Source: Chenopodium formosanum (taxonomy: Eukaryota; Streptophyta; Magnoliopsida; Caryophyllales; Amaranthaceae). From it: a stretch of 64,000 bases of DNA. The notes under the pieces are model-generated. The model saw nothing but the letters and a program-made list of their open reading frames with translations. It searched no databases and was not told the origin of the DNA. The position numbers and the translations under genes were made by a program. The stretch lies in assembly GCA_024500155.1 (NCBI GenBank), contig CM044862.1, forward strand, positions 50,044,001 to 50,108,000, written 5' to 3'. Shown here piece by piece: positions 20,445 to 31,982 of this stretch; the stretch's first letter is position 1; each line of letters starts with the position of its first letter.

Positions 20445-22569
20445 TTCAAAAACTTAAATGGTAAAACTTCTAGGAATCTGCCATAAAAATATGAACAATC
20501 ACCTATAAACAGTTGCTGATCACTTAACTATCAAAGCTTTCAATCTCAACGAGAATCTAAGTCTTTAAGTCTCCTACTTGCTTCATGCTCACCTTGTGAT
20601 TTGTCCTGTCATAAAATAAACTTAAAAAAAAAAAATTACACTTCTCAGCAATAGAAAAGTTAATGACTCATTATGAACTAAATTAATTCATCTTCAATAT
20701 TATTATTAAATATGTGGTTACGTAAACCCCAAGAATGTCATACATTGAGGTAAATATTTGCTTATGCAGCCAAGTCCATATAGAAGCAATAAAAACAATA
20801 AAATCCTTCTTCCTCCAAAGCTTAACATAAAATTCAGAAATTCTTCATACTTTCCTTCTTGTAAATTAAACAAGTATCAGAAAGATAAGGAAAGACATTA
20901 TAATTACTACAAGTGATCATCAAGTGATCAAGTGAAATCTTAAACAACAACCTCCACCTATCTTATAATTATTGCATTTCAATTCTCTGAAAACCAATTT
21001 CCCAACAACCAATTTCAATTCAAGAACTCATAGGAGATGCTATAGTAGTGTCACATTCAATTCTCTGGAAGCCAATTTCCCAACAACCAACTAGAAGAGC
21101 AATAACTTTTTACAAGAAAAAATACGCATTATTCCAATGTTATTGTCAAAACAAACAGACACACACACACATACAAAAGCATACCAAAGAACGTCCATTA
21201 AAGAGGCTTTATTCCAATGTGAAATCTACAATGTTCCCTTTCTAAAAGACCAAAATTATAAGACAATGGCACACTACTATACTACTATTCAAGCAACTTC
21301 ACAACTCATGTGAAACATGATAAATTCAAACTCCCTAAACTAAATTTTAATACAATTGTACATTTTGTGCAGTTGCCCTGCCTTTAAGAATGAAAATTAG
21401 CTCCCTATAATACCCAAACAATAAGCCCTTAACCAAGAGGCCAAATCACATTCTCTACATTAGCTCCCTGTATATATTCTGGCAACATTACAATAAAGGA
21501 ATACGACAGAAAAACAAGCTAATAATGAATAAACTACAAAACTAGGCAGCTTGATATGCTCCCCACCTCTCATAACCCCTCATGCCACCAAATATGAAAA
21601 ATTAAATACATTTCAATGCACTTACCCATTTATACTTAAGTGCACCAGTCATGGACAATCATCAACAACATAATGCGGGATTTCTCGACATTTCTAACCA
21701 TAAAAGACTGCTAAGAAATGCTATACAAGCATAAAAAAACAACAATCTTACTGTCACTTTGCCATTAAATATTACAATCTTATAAAAATCAATCAATTTC
21801 AATCACATAAAACAATATATAGTGTCAAATACACAAAGACGGCAAAAAAATGTATACCTTACATTTAGCCACCAAATCCATTATTCAGCTTCAAGATCAA
21901 CCACGACATATCTACCTCAACTGCCACAACTAACGATTGTAACTCATACTCAAGTAACCTAAATTTTCACCAAAATCACAAAACTAATTAAAAATTCATA
22001 AATTTTTGTTCATCATATCATACACCATTAACGAAACCAAAATTCAAAACCGATCAAACAAAAACTCATCTAATACAAAAAATCACAATACAATCAGCAA
22101 ATTCAACTAAAAAAATCGAAAAAATTCACAAAAAATAAAAAAACTAAAAAAACCTAGAAATTGACAAATTAATACCAAAAAAAGGGGAAAATCACCAGAA
22201 ATTGAAGAAAGTCGTCGTTGTAGTTGAAAAGGAGAAAGAAATTGAAGATGAAATGATGAATTAGTGAGAGAAAACGCGAAAGTTGTAAGGGATTTTGTCT
22301 CTCCTCCTTTGTTGATCCTTTTGAGGTGAGAAAGAGGAATGAGAGATTGAAGAAGAGAAATAAATCCGCTGCTGACAATAGAGACAAGTAGGAGGTGGTA
22401 GTCATTGTCGGTGAGAGGCGATGAGAGGAAGGAACAAAAACACCAAGGGAATGAATGAGGGAGGCGAGGATGAAACAAAAAAAGACAAGGGAATGAATGA
22501 ATTAATGAATGAATGAGGATTGTAGGGTTTTTGTTTTAAGCTGCTTTCTTAACTTGGCAAAGGACCAAA
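20445..22569. other. CACTA interior, no gene recognised
   Basis: AT-rich sequence of about 2.1 kb. Open readings near 22107-22478 (minus) are Ser/Phe/Leu-rich, with no domain I recognise and no sister to compare. I see no captured host exon. Confidence 0.55.
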
Positions 22570-22838
22570 GGTGTCGCCTATAATAATGTAGAACTAGAGG
22601 CGACTTGTAAAGTAATACTTTATGAGTCACATATGATGAAAGATGGGATGTGTATAGTATACGTATCGCTTGTTATAGAGTAGGTGTTGCATATGCCTTT
22701 CAATTTTATTTTAGGTGTTTTTTATCAAGCTTTATATGTCACATGCTTTGTAAGAGGCGACTCTAAAACTTTACGCATCACTTGTTAATTTGAGGCGAAT
22801 CCAAAAGGGCGACTTCGTAGGGTGTTTTTGTAGTAGTG
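22570..22838. repeat. CACTA subterminal repeats, right side
   Basis: GTCGCC near 22573, GGCGAC near 22601 and 22758, and GGGCGAC near 22808 mirror the left side, ending in TTTTTGTAGTAGTG. Orientation of the motifs is mixed. Confidence 0.75.
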
Positions 22839-22841
22839 ACT

Positions 22842-23246
22842 GCTGGTAGTAACAATAATAACACTTGGAAAAACAAGAAGAACGACCATCCTTCTTCTTC
22901 GTCTTCTAAGCACGAAAATACTACCAACAATATAAGCCAAGTTGATATCAATGAAGTGTTAGCTCTTAATACTCCATTGCCCAAGAAGAAAAGAACTTAC
23001 ACTCCTTTAGGAATGACTTATGATGCGGCCTTTGATCGCCTTAACAGTCAAGGCTTGATCACACCTATTGGGCCATTTATAGAGCCAAAACCTGAAGAAA
23101 GGAGCGCTAAATGGAATCCCAATGCCCATTACAAGTACCATCAAGGAAGGGGCCACACTACGGAGCAATGTTGGAATTTGAAGGACGCCATTCAAGACTT
23201 GATGGATGCAAACAAACTTCTTGTCCCTCCAGGCGGCAAGAAGTAA
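22842..23246 (+). pseudogene. gag: gag of the TR-GAG element, C-terminal 134 codons
   Basis: This resumes the gag frame right after the CACTA duplication. It starts with an Asn/Ser/Lys-rich linker, then LGMTYDAAFDRLNSQGLI and the Tat-type pseudo-knuckle YKYHQGRGHTTEQCWNLKDA, in which the first Cys of the usual CX2H is replaced by Tyr. It ends at TAA 23244-23246. Together with 19186-19893 this gives a Gag of about 370 residues that ends before any protease, which defines the element as Gag-only. Apart from the CACTA insertion the reading is intact. Confidence 0.87.
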
Positions 23247-24494
23247 TGAATACAAGGCACACAGATCCTTCGTGCAAGATTTCATGATTTCTTTCTTTAT
23301 CATTCTTCTCCATTCCCCCATTCATGTCTAGCATAGTTTTCCGCTTTGAATTTTTTTATATGTTTCATGTGTTTTGTTCACCTTTTCCATTAATAAAATG
23401 AGCAATTTTCCTTTACATCTCGATCATAGAATTTTCCATTCATTCAGTCATTCTCAATTAAAAAAAAAAAAAATCAATTACCGAACTAAACCCAAGGTAC
23501 ACCAATGACTTGAGGCACCTTTGCAACCATGTCATTCCCTGTTAACCGTTCAATCACATTCCATTTCTTCATCAACCATTTTGAGCCTCGTCTAACGTTT
23601 GGCCTTCATTTCTTCAACCCACATTCACTTAACCCTGGGATTGGAAGATGTGTAATTGTGTACAACATTCAAAAAGCAAGTAAAAAAAAAAAAAGAAAGC
23701 AGCAAAGCAACAATAAAACAATGTCTAAAGGCAAGTGTTCCAATGTCTTTGATATGAACACGTCTCAAATTACGTCTCTCATCGAGTGCTTGGTACCGTG
23801 CCTGAGAAACATGAATGCTAAGTGAGTGATGGACCGCATGATCTGAGATTGTCTACATTGATTAAAAAAAAATATAAAATAAAAAATAAAAAAAAAGAGA
23901 AAAAAAGAAATTCAAAACAAAAAAAAAAAGGGTTGAAAATAAACTTGCAAAATTCAAAATTTTCAAATCCAAAATTACACATCTTGGGGATTCACTCGGG
24001 TCTTGACCCTTTTATCCCTTTCTTCCTTAAACCATCAACTTAACCACTTTACAACCCTTGAAAGACCTCTTTGAGGTGTACATACACTTATGCAAAGTTC
24101 GGTTAGAGCTACGTTCGGCCTGATTCCTAACGGATACGTAGGCAACCTCACATCGAGGTGCGGCCACATTCATATTCATATCCATGCATGATCGAGTCAA
24201 AGAATATCCAATGCTTATCCCTACCCATTTAGAGCTAGACTTGGGGGCTTGAACCCAAATCACATTAGCTTACCCATCCTGAAGAGTCATCATCTTTAAC
24301 TCTTCTCAAATCTCTTTCCATCGCTATAACCCTTGCAACCAGCCTTAGTATCACATTCACACACTTCACTCACACATCCATATCCATATCAATCATCCTT
24401 CCCTTTAAGAGCCCTTTATCAAGAAATCTTGTTTCAATACTGTGCATGTTTCATCATATTTTAAGACAACATTCAGTAGAAGAAACATTGTATA
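23247..24494 (+). other. 3' non-coding region of the TR-GAG element, first part
   Basis: No protease, RT or integrase reading on either strand. There are A-rich runs at 23460-23473 and 23865-23930. No clear repeats or sites. Confidence 0.6.
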
Positions 24495-24776
24495 CTTGCT
24501 TAGCTTCCTAACCTGAGCAATGTTCATTGTTTCGCATAATATGCTAAGAAACATTTATATATCAATGATTTTTAATCATAGAAAGCATATCGTGCTTAGC
24601 TCCCTGACCTAAGCATCGTTCATTATGCAATAATCACTATACGTGCTTAGCTTCCAGACCTAAGTGACGTTCAAAATCGCTTCTTTACACCATATATGAT
24701 GCTTAGCTCCATGACTTAAGTTCATTCATCTATCGTGTCACATGATGTAATTGTCCTTAGCCTCCTTGCCTAAGAA
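24495..24776. repeat. Tandem array of CTTAG...CTAAG inverted repeats
   Basis: Five units about 50-100 bp apart carry CTTAG, nine spacer bases and CTAAG (or one change): starts at 24499, 24595, 24646, 24702 and 24756. The four downstream units are 51-56 bp apart. The spacer is pyrimidine-rich (CTCCCTGAC type). Arms stay complementary while flanks drift. Confidence 0.8.
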
Positions 24777-25046
24777 CATGCATCATACATTATTTTCAGG
24801 ACAAACAATTCAATCCATACGAATCATTTCGTCTTGCTCAAGGAGGAAGTTCAAAACTTCTCTCCCTTTTCATTATTTTATTTTGGGGAAGTTCAAAAAA
24901 CTTTTTCCAAGTTTTCATCGAAGGAAGTTCGAAAATAAAAGTTCAGTTTTCACATCTTTCTTTTTCGGGAGAAAGTCGGTACCCTCCACTCATGATAAAA
25001 ATTGACGGAAAATTTTTGCTTTTGCATCTTTGTTTGCTTGTGTCTG

Positions 25047-25049
25047 CAC

Positions 25050-25090
<41 letters not shown>
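25047..25090. repeat. (CA)n microsatellite
   Basis: A run of CA dinucleotides interrupted once by ATATA near 25056. It produces a His/Thr reading that is not a gene. Confidence 0.95.
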
Positions 25091-25091
<1 letters not shown>

Positions 25092-25286
25092 GTCATACAC
25101 ATGTCATGTCACATCAAGTCAAACTTGGTCAAGTTAGTGGTCAAGTCAATCACAGTATATACGAGTCCATTGGCAAATTTATTTTTGCAGGTCCATCTAC
25201 AGCCCACGTCCGGGGACAAGCGGACCACCATCATTTCATGACGCAAGGTTCTCGATACACAGAGACTTGCAATCTCATCATCTTTT

Positions 25287-25870
25287 GACTTTCCTCAAGC
25301 ATGGAAAGTATTATCCAGTGGATTTTTCTTCAAGTATAGAAAACCGTCAAATCGGCTATCCTCAAGCATGGAAGGCATTATCGGTGGAATTCTTCAAGCA
25401 TAGAATGATACCATATTCATCAGTCCGCTTTCCTCAGGCTTGGAAAGCGTTATCGGTGGATTTTTCTTCAAGTATAGAAAACCGCCAAGTCGACTTTCTT
25501 CAGGTTTGGAAAGCGTTATCGATGGATTTTTCTTCAAGTATAGAAAACCGCCAAGTCGGCTTTCCTCAGGCTTGGAAAGCGTTATCGGTCGATTTTTCTT
25601 CAAGTATAGAAAACCGCCAAGTCGGCTTTCCTCAGGCTTGGAAAGCGTTATCGGTGGGATTTTCTTCAAGTATAGAAAACCACCAAATTCCTTTGTCAGC
25701 TTTCCTCAAGCATGGAAGGCATAATTGGTGAAATTCTTCAAGCATATAATGACACAAAATTCGTTCATCGACTTTCCTCAGGCATGGAAAGTATTATCCG
25801 GTAGCTTTGTTCAGGCTTAGAAAGCTACCAAACTCTTCAGTCGGCTTTCCTCAAGCATGGAAGGCATTTC
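25287..25870. repeat. 66-bp tandem repeat with two inverted repeats per unit
   Basis: About nine units, the central ones exactly 66 bp apart (25493, 25559, 25625). Each has CTTTCC-N8-GGAAAG and then TTTTCTTCAAGTATAGAAAA. Because 66 is a multiple of three and the unit has few stops, several frames stay open on both strands (for example 25267-25731 plus, 25394-25669 minus). I do not take these as genes. Confidence 0.88.
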
Positions 25871-26112
25871 AACAAACGTCATCCGGTGGATTCCTTCAAG
25901 CATAGGAAAATACCAAACTCATTTGTCACTGATACACTGGTGTCAGATACGTATTCTATCCCTTTCCTCCTTTTATCTGTAGAACTAACATTTTTCTACT
26001 GGTATCGGCGTATACAGAATGATTTAGGATCGCATAACGTCTTTAATCATTCTCCGTCCCTATTGGCTACTTTGACTATCGTTTTCGAAACTAACGTTTC
26101 TACAAACTCAGT

Positions 26113-26123
26113 CAAAGTGGGGG
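26113..26123 (+). other. Polypurine tract of the TR-GAG element
   Basis: AAAGTGGGGG lies four bases before the 3' LTR, the expected plus-strand primer site. Confidence 0.8.
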
Positions 26124-26127
26124 CTTC

Positions 26128-27836
26128 TGTAGACACCTAAAAATGTCTCCCCAAAACCAAACCCGATGATGAACAACCTTTCACCGCCACTATTGGTCGG
26201 GTTTAGTATTTAATCCCGAGAGTGCTTAAAAAATCGTATTTTATTAAATTCATTTTTTTTGAACAGTCCATGGATTAGTCTTGATGTTTGGTAAAAGCAT
26301 AGTTTTAATTTCAGCCCAAACTTATTAATTGATTTTTAGCCCAAACCTTTTTTATTTTATTGTTTTATTATTTATTTTTGGCCCAAACCCTTTATTATTT
26401 TTATTATAATTTTCTTATTTTAGCCCGAATAATAAAAAGTCAGAAAAGGCCCGAAATTGTCAATCGGCACTTAAAATGCCGAAGGAAATTAGGGTTAAAA
26501 ATGTATTTAGACGGAAAAACAGGCAGGAATTTACCGCGCCACGGCAGGTACCTACCGTGTCACGGGAATCCTTCCCGTCTGACGGTGGGATTTCCCATGA
26601 CACGGGAGGTCTGCCGTGACACGGGACATTCCGTGTCTTTTCCGCGTAAACCCTTGACGCATTTTCTATCTCGTTTTCTAAAAATTTCCCGCGTCACGCC
26701 AAAAGTGTACTGTGTCACGATAAAGTGTACCGTCTGACGGTGGAGCTTCCCGTGTCACGGTACAGTTTGACCGTGTTACGGGATACTTTTTTAGGGTTTT
26801 TATCATTTTAGGGTTCCGTGTGCTCCCTCAGCACATTTTCCCTATAAATACCCCCTCATTTCTGATGTACGGGGCACCGAGTAATTCTCTAATTTTATTT
26901 TCTCTCTTCTATGCTTTAGCCTAAACACTAGCCTACCCTTTTCTACTTCAAAATTCCTTCTTCAAGTACTCAAAGGAGTCCATACTTTACTCGTGGTTCT
27001 ATCCTTAAGCCAAGGCGTGAAAGGTAGAATTGTTTGAGGGTTTGGCCCCAAAATCAACTATACTTTATTTAATTTAATTTCATTATTGTTTTATTTATTT
27101 CCTTGAAGTTACTAACTCGTTTATTATTTTGTAGTTGCAAACAAACAGAATCAAAGTAAGGATCATGCTCTTTTTTTTTTTATTATTTTTCTAACGATTT
27201 TGTGTTGTTGGAATTGTGATTAAATTGGTTTTAATATTAATGTTTATTCTACAATATTTTTTATTGATCACCATATTGCATGTTTAAAGGGAATATGTAA
27301 TTGAAAATCACGCCTAATAAGATAATTTGGAAAACCGGTTTAGGATCCTTTTTAATGTTGTTGTTTAATCAAGTGATCACCAATATTTTAGAATTATGTT
27401 GCATTAATATTAAACCAATTTAGCTTAATAATAGTTTGGAGCAAATTGAATATTTTGTTTGTATGCCTTTGAGATCACAGGAATGCTTTTCAATATAAGA
27501 ATCGAGTAGAGGCCAATACGGGCGAATGTGACTCCATGACTCACTTCGTACCATCATCCTCGATCCTCCTTTCGTGGTTTCGAACCATATGGAGTTAGTA
27601 ATCTCATGGATTATGAATGGGTTGTAACCTTCACGGGTCAATCGTTGTTGCCTATCGTTGTCCCTTATCGTGGTTGCCTTTTTATGATCCGTGAACGGTT
27701 TACAAGTTCCTTAAAAACTTGTTGGTGGCTCCCTACTTTATTTGTCCCTAATCGTAATGTCAATTCCGACTTCCTATGAGTGCCAAGCATATTCACCACA
27801 TGCTTTAACGTAGGCGCACTTCGAGCGACGCCTACA
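26128..27836 (+). repeat. 3' LTR of the TR-GAG element (1709 bp)
   Basis: Begins TGTAGACACC and ends GACGCCTACA. It contains nine palindromes of the CCGTGNCACGG family, starting at 26534, 26555, 26575, 26595, 26614, 26710, 26730, 26750 and 26771, versus two in the 5' LTR (15770, 15866). TATA box at 26843-26850. Otherwise it is very close to the 5' LTR by eye, so the insertion is fairly young. Confidence 0.9.
26843..26850 (+). promoter_or_regulatory. TATA box of the TR-GAG 3' LTR
   Basis: CCCTATAAATACCCC, the same context as in the 5' LTR. Confidence 0.65.
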
Positions 27837-27841
27837 GAGAC

Positions 27842-30280
27842 CAATAAGCTTGAATACCAAGAAGCACACTCTTTATTAGTTGAAGCCTGCCATCATAAGA
27901 AAGATGCCTAGATGCCCACCCTTCAATCCTAGTAGTAACTCTCTCAACTAAAGGCTTGCATTGAGCACTAGTAAGCTTTTTAGAGGAAAGAGGCACACCC
28001 AGATATCTAAAAGTCAAAGAGCCTTTAGTAACCCCAGAAAAGACTGAAGCTCAACTTGAACTTGCTCACTTATCCCCCTAAAATAAACATCACTCTTATA
28101 CAAATTGGCAGCTAAGCCAGAGGCACCAGAGAACTTCTGAAAAGCTTGAAAAATCAACTGAATAGAGACAAGGTCAGCCCTGGAGTATAAAAGCAAATCA
28201 TCTGCAAACATCATATGAGTAATCCCCAATTTTGCACATCTTGGGTGAAAATTGAAATCAGGATTCAAAGTCATCACTTTTAGGCATCTTGAAAGATATT
28301 CCATACAAACAACAAAGAGGAAAGGGGACATAGGATCACCTTGCCTCAAACACTTTTTTGCAGGAAAAGGAAGAGAGGGGTATCCATTAATCAAGACAGA
28401 ATAAGAAACAGTTGTAACACATCCCATAATCCAAGATATAAATCTGTTAGGAAAACCAAGCTCAGCAAGAATAGTCCTAAAAAAACTCCACTCAACAGAA
28501 TCATAAGCTTTCCTAAGATCAATCTTAAGCAAGCATCTAGGAGTGATGAATTTATGAGAATAACCTTTAATAAGCTCAGTAGCAAAAAGAATATGATCAC
28601 CAATATGCTTACCAGGGATAAAACCAGCCTGAGCATCATTGATAACACCACCAATAACCTTTGAAAGCCTGCCTGTAATGACTTTAGAAATAAGCTTGTA
28701 GACCAAAGTACAGCAAGCAATAGGTCTATACTCCTTTGCATAAGATGGATTGGAAACTTTAGGAACAAGAGTGATGGTAGTACAATTCCACTGCTTAACC
28801 GTATTACCAGTAGAGAAGAAATCCAAAACAGCAGCATACACATCAGTTTTAATAATATCCCAAGACTGCTTGAAAAACACAACATTAAAGCCATCAATTC
28901 CAGGAGCTTTATCATTACTAATATCCTTCAGAGCAAGATCAATCTCACTGAAAGAGACTTCAGCTAAAAGAAAATCCTTAGCATCCTGATCAAGCTGAGG
29001 GCCAGTTCTCATGACAGCTAAGTCAACCCCAGGGAGAGAAGAAGCAGCAGAACCTAAAAGAGTCTTATAGAAATCCAGGATTTCAGCAGCAATAAGTTCA
29101 GGATCCCTGAGTAGAACTCCTTGATTATTATAAATGGAATCAATTCTGTTCTTGTTCTGTCTTTGCTTCATCATAGAGTAAAAGAAATGGGAGTTAGCAT
29201 CTCCAAGTTTAATCCAGTCAATTCTAGATTTCTGCCTGTAAATACTACTTTGAATATGCATCCAATGCTTCACTTTGTCAATAGCAATTTTCTCAAGAGT
29301 CTAAAACTGAATATTAGTCCAATCCTCACCAACTTCATTTGAATATCACAAAGATCGCTATGAGCTTGCTCCAAATTTTCAGTGACATTAGCAAAATGTC
29401 TAACATTCAAAGCTTTCAAGCCCAATTTAACAGCCTTTAGTTTATTCCAGACAGACAGCATTGGAGAATCAAGCTGCCCACAAGATTCCCAAGAATCCCT
29501 GACAATCTGCTGAAAATCCTTATGCTCAGCAAGGTAATTAAGAAATCTAAAAGGCCTACCCTTCACTGGACTAGCAGTAATAATATCAAACAAAAAAGGA
29601 CAGTGATCAGAGAGGGAAGGAGGAAGATAAATTATTTCAGTGTGACCAAAATCATTGATCCAAGCTTCATTAACAATACCCATATCAATTCTAGTAGCAG
29701 TTCTACTATCACCTTCACCTTTATTAGACAATAAATAAAAGGAGCCTTTACTCTTGATCTCAGTGAACTCCATTAAATCCATACAATCTTTAAAATCTTG
29801 CACTTCAGCATTAGTCACAGGATTGCCATTGTATTTATCAGCAGAACAAAGAATAGAATTGAAATCTCCCATACAGATCCAAGGAACATGAGAAGTCCCA
29901 AGAGACTGTAAGCCAAGCCACAAAGGTTTTCTATCATGAATAGAATGCAACCCATACACAATGGTACACAAGAAAATATATTGTAAATCTTTAGAGCTGA
30001 TCTGAACATGAACAAACTGCTCATGATCAGATATAATATCAACATTAACCTTATCAGCTTTCCAGCCTACCCAAATTCTTCCTTTTACAGAATGATTATA
30101 GTTACAGTGCCAAGACCAGAACCTGCCAAATTTCTTTTGGACAGAATTTTTATTATGAATTTTGACTTTAGTTTCCAAGATAGCAATAACATCCACATTG
30201 TGATCTTTTAAGAGCTGCTCCACAGCAGCTACCTTATCGGGGTCATTAAGACCTCTGATGTTCCATGACACCACAATCAT
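27842..30280 (-). pseudogene. LINE ORF2 (endonuclease and reverse transcriptase), 5' part, broken
   Basis: The start ATG at 30280 opens an AP-endonuclease domain: SWNIRGLNDP, AILETKV, MGDFNSIL and SDHCPF keep the catalytic Asn, Glu, Asp and His. The RT domain follows (about 29273-28014) with DKAPGIDGFN, LLKIDLRKAYDSVEW, LRQGDPMSPFLF and MMFADDLLLYS, the FADD catalytic site. Breaks: a one-base frameshift near 29335, a TAG at 29301-29303, and a one-base frameshift near 28035 in a CCCCAGAAAA stretch. The reading reaches the TR-GAG insertion at 27842 and continues at 15381. Its ATG overlaps the ORF1 stop as ATGA. Confidence 0.9.
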
Positions 30281-30957
30281 TTAACCAGAGAGGGATTACC
30301 ATCACCCTCGTTAGGAATTATTTCAGCAATCTCATCTTCCAGCGGAGCAGAGTAAGCATTATTAGTTCTAGGAGCATTCTGATGAGTAGCTACAACATGA
30401 GACCTAGCTCTTTTGCTTACCACTCTCCAATCAGCATCCGAAAAAGCAGCAAAAGAGATATGAGCAGGAGTAATAACAGGCTAAACATCAGCAGTTTGAT
30501 CCTTTCCCTGATCCTGTTCAGCAGCAGGAACTGGAACAGGTTGCTTCTGAACCCAGATCTTTTCTTGTGTGGGCTTAACTGGTTGAGCTACAACCTATTT
30601 ATGAATAGGCTTAGCCTTAGGAGCAACACAGTTATGCCCCACTTTGTCATATTTCTTACAAAATGGTGGAGATCATTCAAAATGAACTTTCAACTCAAGT
30701 GTTTCACCCACAGGGCTTTCAACAGTAACACTAGTAGGGAGTGTCCTAGTTATATCAACTTCTATAAGCACTCTAACAAAGGAAACTCTGAGCTGCCTAG
30801 TAGTACACTCATCAGCAAACAAGGGCACCCCAATTGTACTACCAATTCTACTTAAATTATCAGCTCCCCAGCAATTCAATGGCAAATTGGGAAACCTAAC
30901 CCATAAAAACACAGTTCTAAGTATCTCAGCTTGGAAATTGAACTTATCAGTCCATGG
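30277..30957 (-). pseudogene. LINE ORF1, C-terminal part, broken
   Basis: Matches the intact sister ORF1 (54658-56076): FPNLPLNCWGADNLSRIGS, ADECTTRQLRVSF and the zinc-knuckle region FCKKYDKVGHNC, where the second Cys is Tyr. In-frame stops occur near 30598 and 30481. The tail ends at TGA 30279-30277, overlapping the ORF2 ATG. The solo LTR separates it from the N-terminal part. ORF1 protein of such LINEs binds the RNA to form the transposition particle; this copy cannot be made whole. Confidence 0.85.
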
Positions 30958-31125
30958 TGTTGGACTTAATGATTTTGATGATGACACAACCTCACTTACT
31001 TACAAACTAATAAGTGCTTGAATGTTTAAGTGTGTACTCGGTTACAAAGACCAGGAGAATGAAGTGTCTTGTAAATATACCATGAGGAACAAGAAGGCCA
31101 GAAGCAGAGCTAGCCATAAAGAAGA

Positions 31126-31243
31126 GTTCCCTCACAGGAACTGGTGCTTCAAAAATGAAGAATAGAGAAGTGAAGGTTCCCTCAGGGAACAAAAGCTTCA
31201 GAGAAGAAGCCTCATCAGAGAAGAGAAGTTCCTCCCAAGGAAC
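31126..31243. repeat. Three GTTCC...GGAAC inverted repeats in the solo LTR
   Basis: Inverted repeats at 31126-31141, 31176-31190 (a perfect 15-bp palindrome around its centre) and 31228-31243, about 50 bp apart. Between them CTTCA-AGAAG-like pieces also recur. Confidence 0.75.
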
Positions 31244-31887
31244 AAAAGCCTCAGAGTAGAAGCTTCATCAGAGAACATGAAGACTAAATATATTTTTATA
31301 TTTTAGGATTTATGTAAGTATAAGATATTAAATAGCACTTGAAAAATCTGTGTGGAATTGGTCTAAAAAGATAAAATTGTGCATGCTAGTTTTTAGGAAA
31401 ACGGTTGCTTTCTAAAACGTTTATCTTTTGAAAGGGATTTTATTTTATTCTGAATTTCAAAAATAACTTGTGCAAAAAGATTTTATTTTATTTTTTTATT
31501 TTCGAAATTATCTTCTGAAAAAATAAAATCACCATGTTTTCCAAAACTTACGGCTTACTCTCCCATGTTCTATGTCAGTCATGGTCTTGCACATTGAGGA
31601 GTTCATGTTTCCTTAATTTTAGGAACATGATCTTCTTAGTGGGTATGAGTAGTGGCGTAATGGTGTTTCTGCACAAAGAGGATTTTCCAAAGCATTTATT
31701 GATCTATAAATAGCCATTAATTTCAGAAGGAAAAACTCACCCTTGCTCACATAAGTTTTCAAGCTTCAAACCGAGTTAAGAGTCAAATTCCACACAAGTT
31801 TATTAGAGTGTTCTTAATGTTCTTATACTAGAGTTTATTTTTCTTTCGAGTTGTAATTTGGGAATGGGGAAGTTTGAGTGAACATTT

Positions 31888-31982
31888 GTGTATGAGAAAG
31901 AAAAGTGAGAAAGAGAAAAGAAAGAGAAGAGAAAGAGAAGAGAGAACAGAGAAGTGAGAAGAGAGAAAGAGAAGAGAAGAGT
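31888..31982. repeat. GA-rich tract in the solo LTR
   Basis: Nearly pure purine, AGAGAA-type repeats, just downstream of the expected transcript start; probably part of R/U5. Confidence 0.8.

Larger units (their letters stand above)
19894..22838. mobile_element. Non-autonomous CACTA (En/Spm) DNA transposon, 2945 bp
   Basis: Left end CACTACTACAAAAAATCCC and right end, reversed, CACTACTACAAAAACACCC are the terminal inverted repeats. A 3-bp target duplication ACT (19891-19893, 22839-22841) is diagnostic of this superfamily. Subterminal regions carry repeated GTCGCC/GGCGAC motifs. No transposase reading was found, so it must move using a partner's enzyme. The interior is AT-rich; 20978-21010 is partly repeated at 21057-21090. 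A tRNA-like sequence lies at 20374-20444. Confidence 0.93.
15383..27836 (+). mobile_element. Non-autonomous Gag-only LTR retrotransposon (TR-GAG type, Tat-like), 12.45 kb
   Basis: Starts TGTAGACACC and ends GACGCCTACA, with 5-bp duplications GAGAC at 15378-15382 and 27837-27841. It has two LTRs (15383-16931 and 26128-27836), a primer-binding site, a polypurine tract and one gag frame of about 370 codons split by a CACTA element. No protease, RT, RNase H or integrase reading was seen. Known TR-GAG elements have this design and depend on enzymes from autonomous relatives, here presumably Tat-type. The leader and trailer are long and full of short inverted repeats. Confidence 0.88.

Noticed and set aside
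22107..22478. Captured host gene in the CACTA element
   Set aside because: The Ser/Phe/Leu-rich reading shows no domain, intron pattern or match I recognise.
25267..25731. Repeat protein encoded by the 66-bp tandem array
   Set aside because: Several frames on both strands are open equally well because the unit is 22 codons long; nothing favours one frame, and the region lies after gag in a non-coding trailer.
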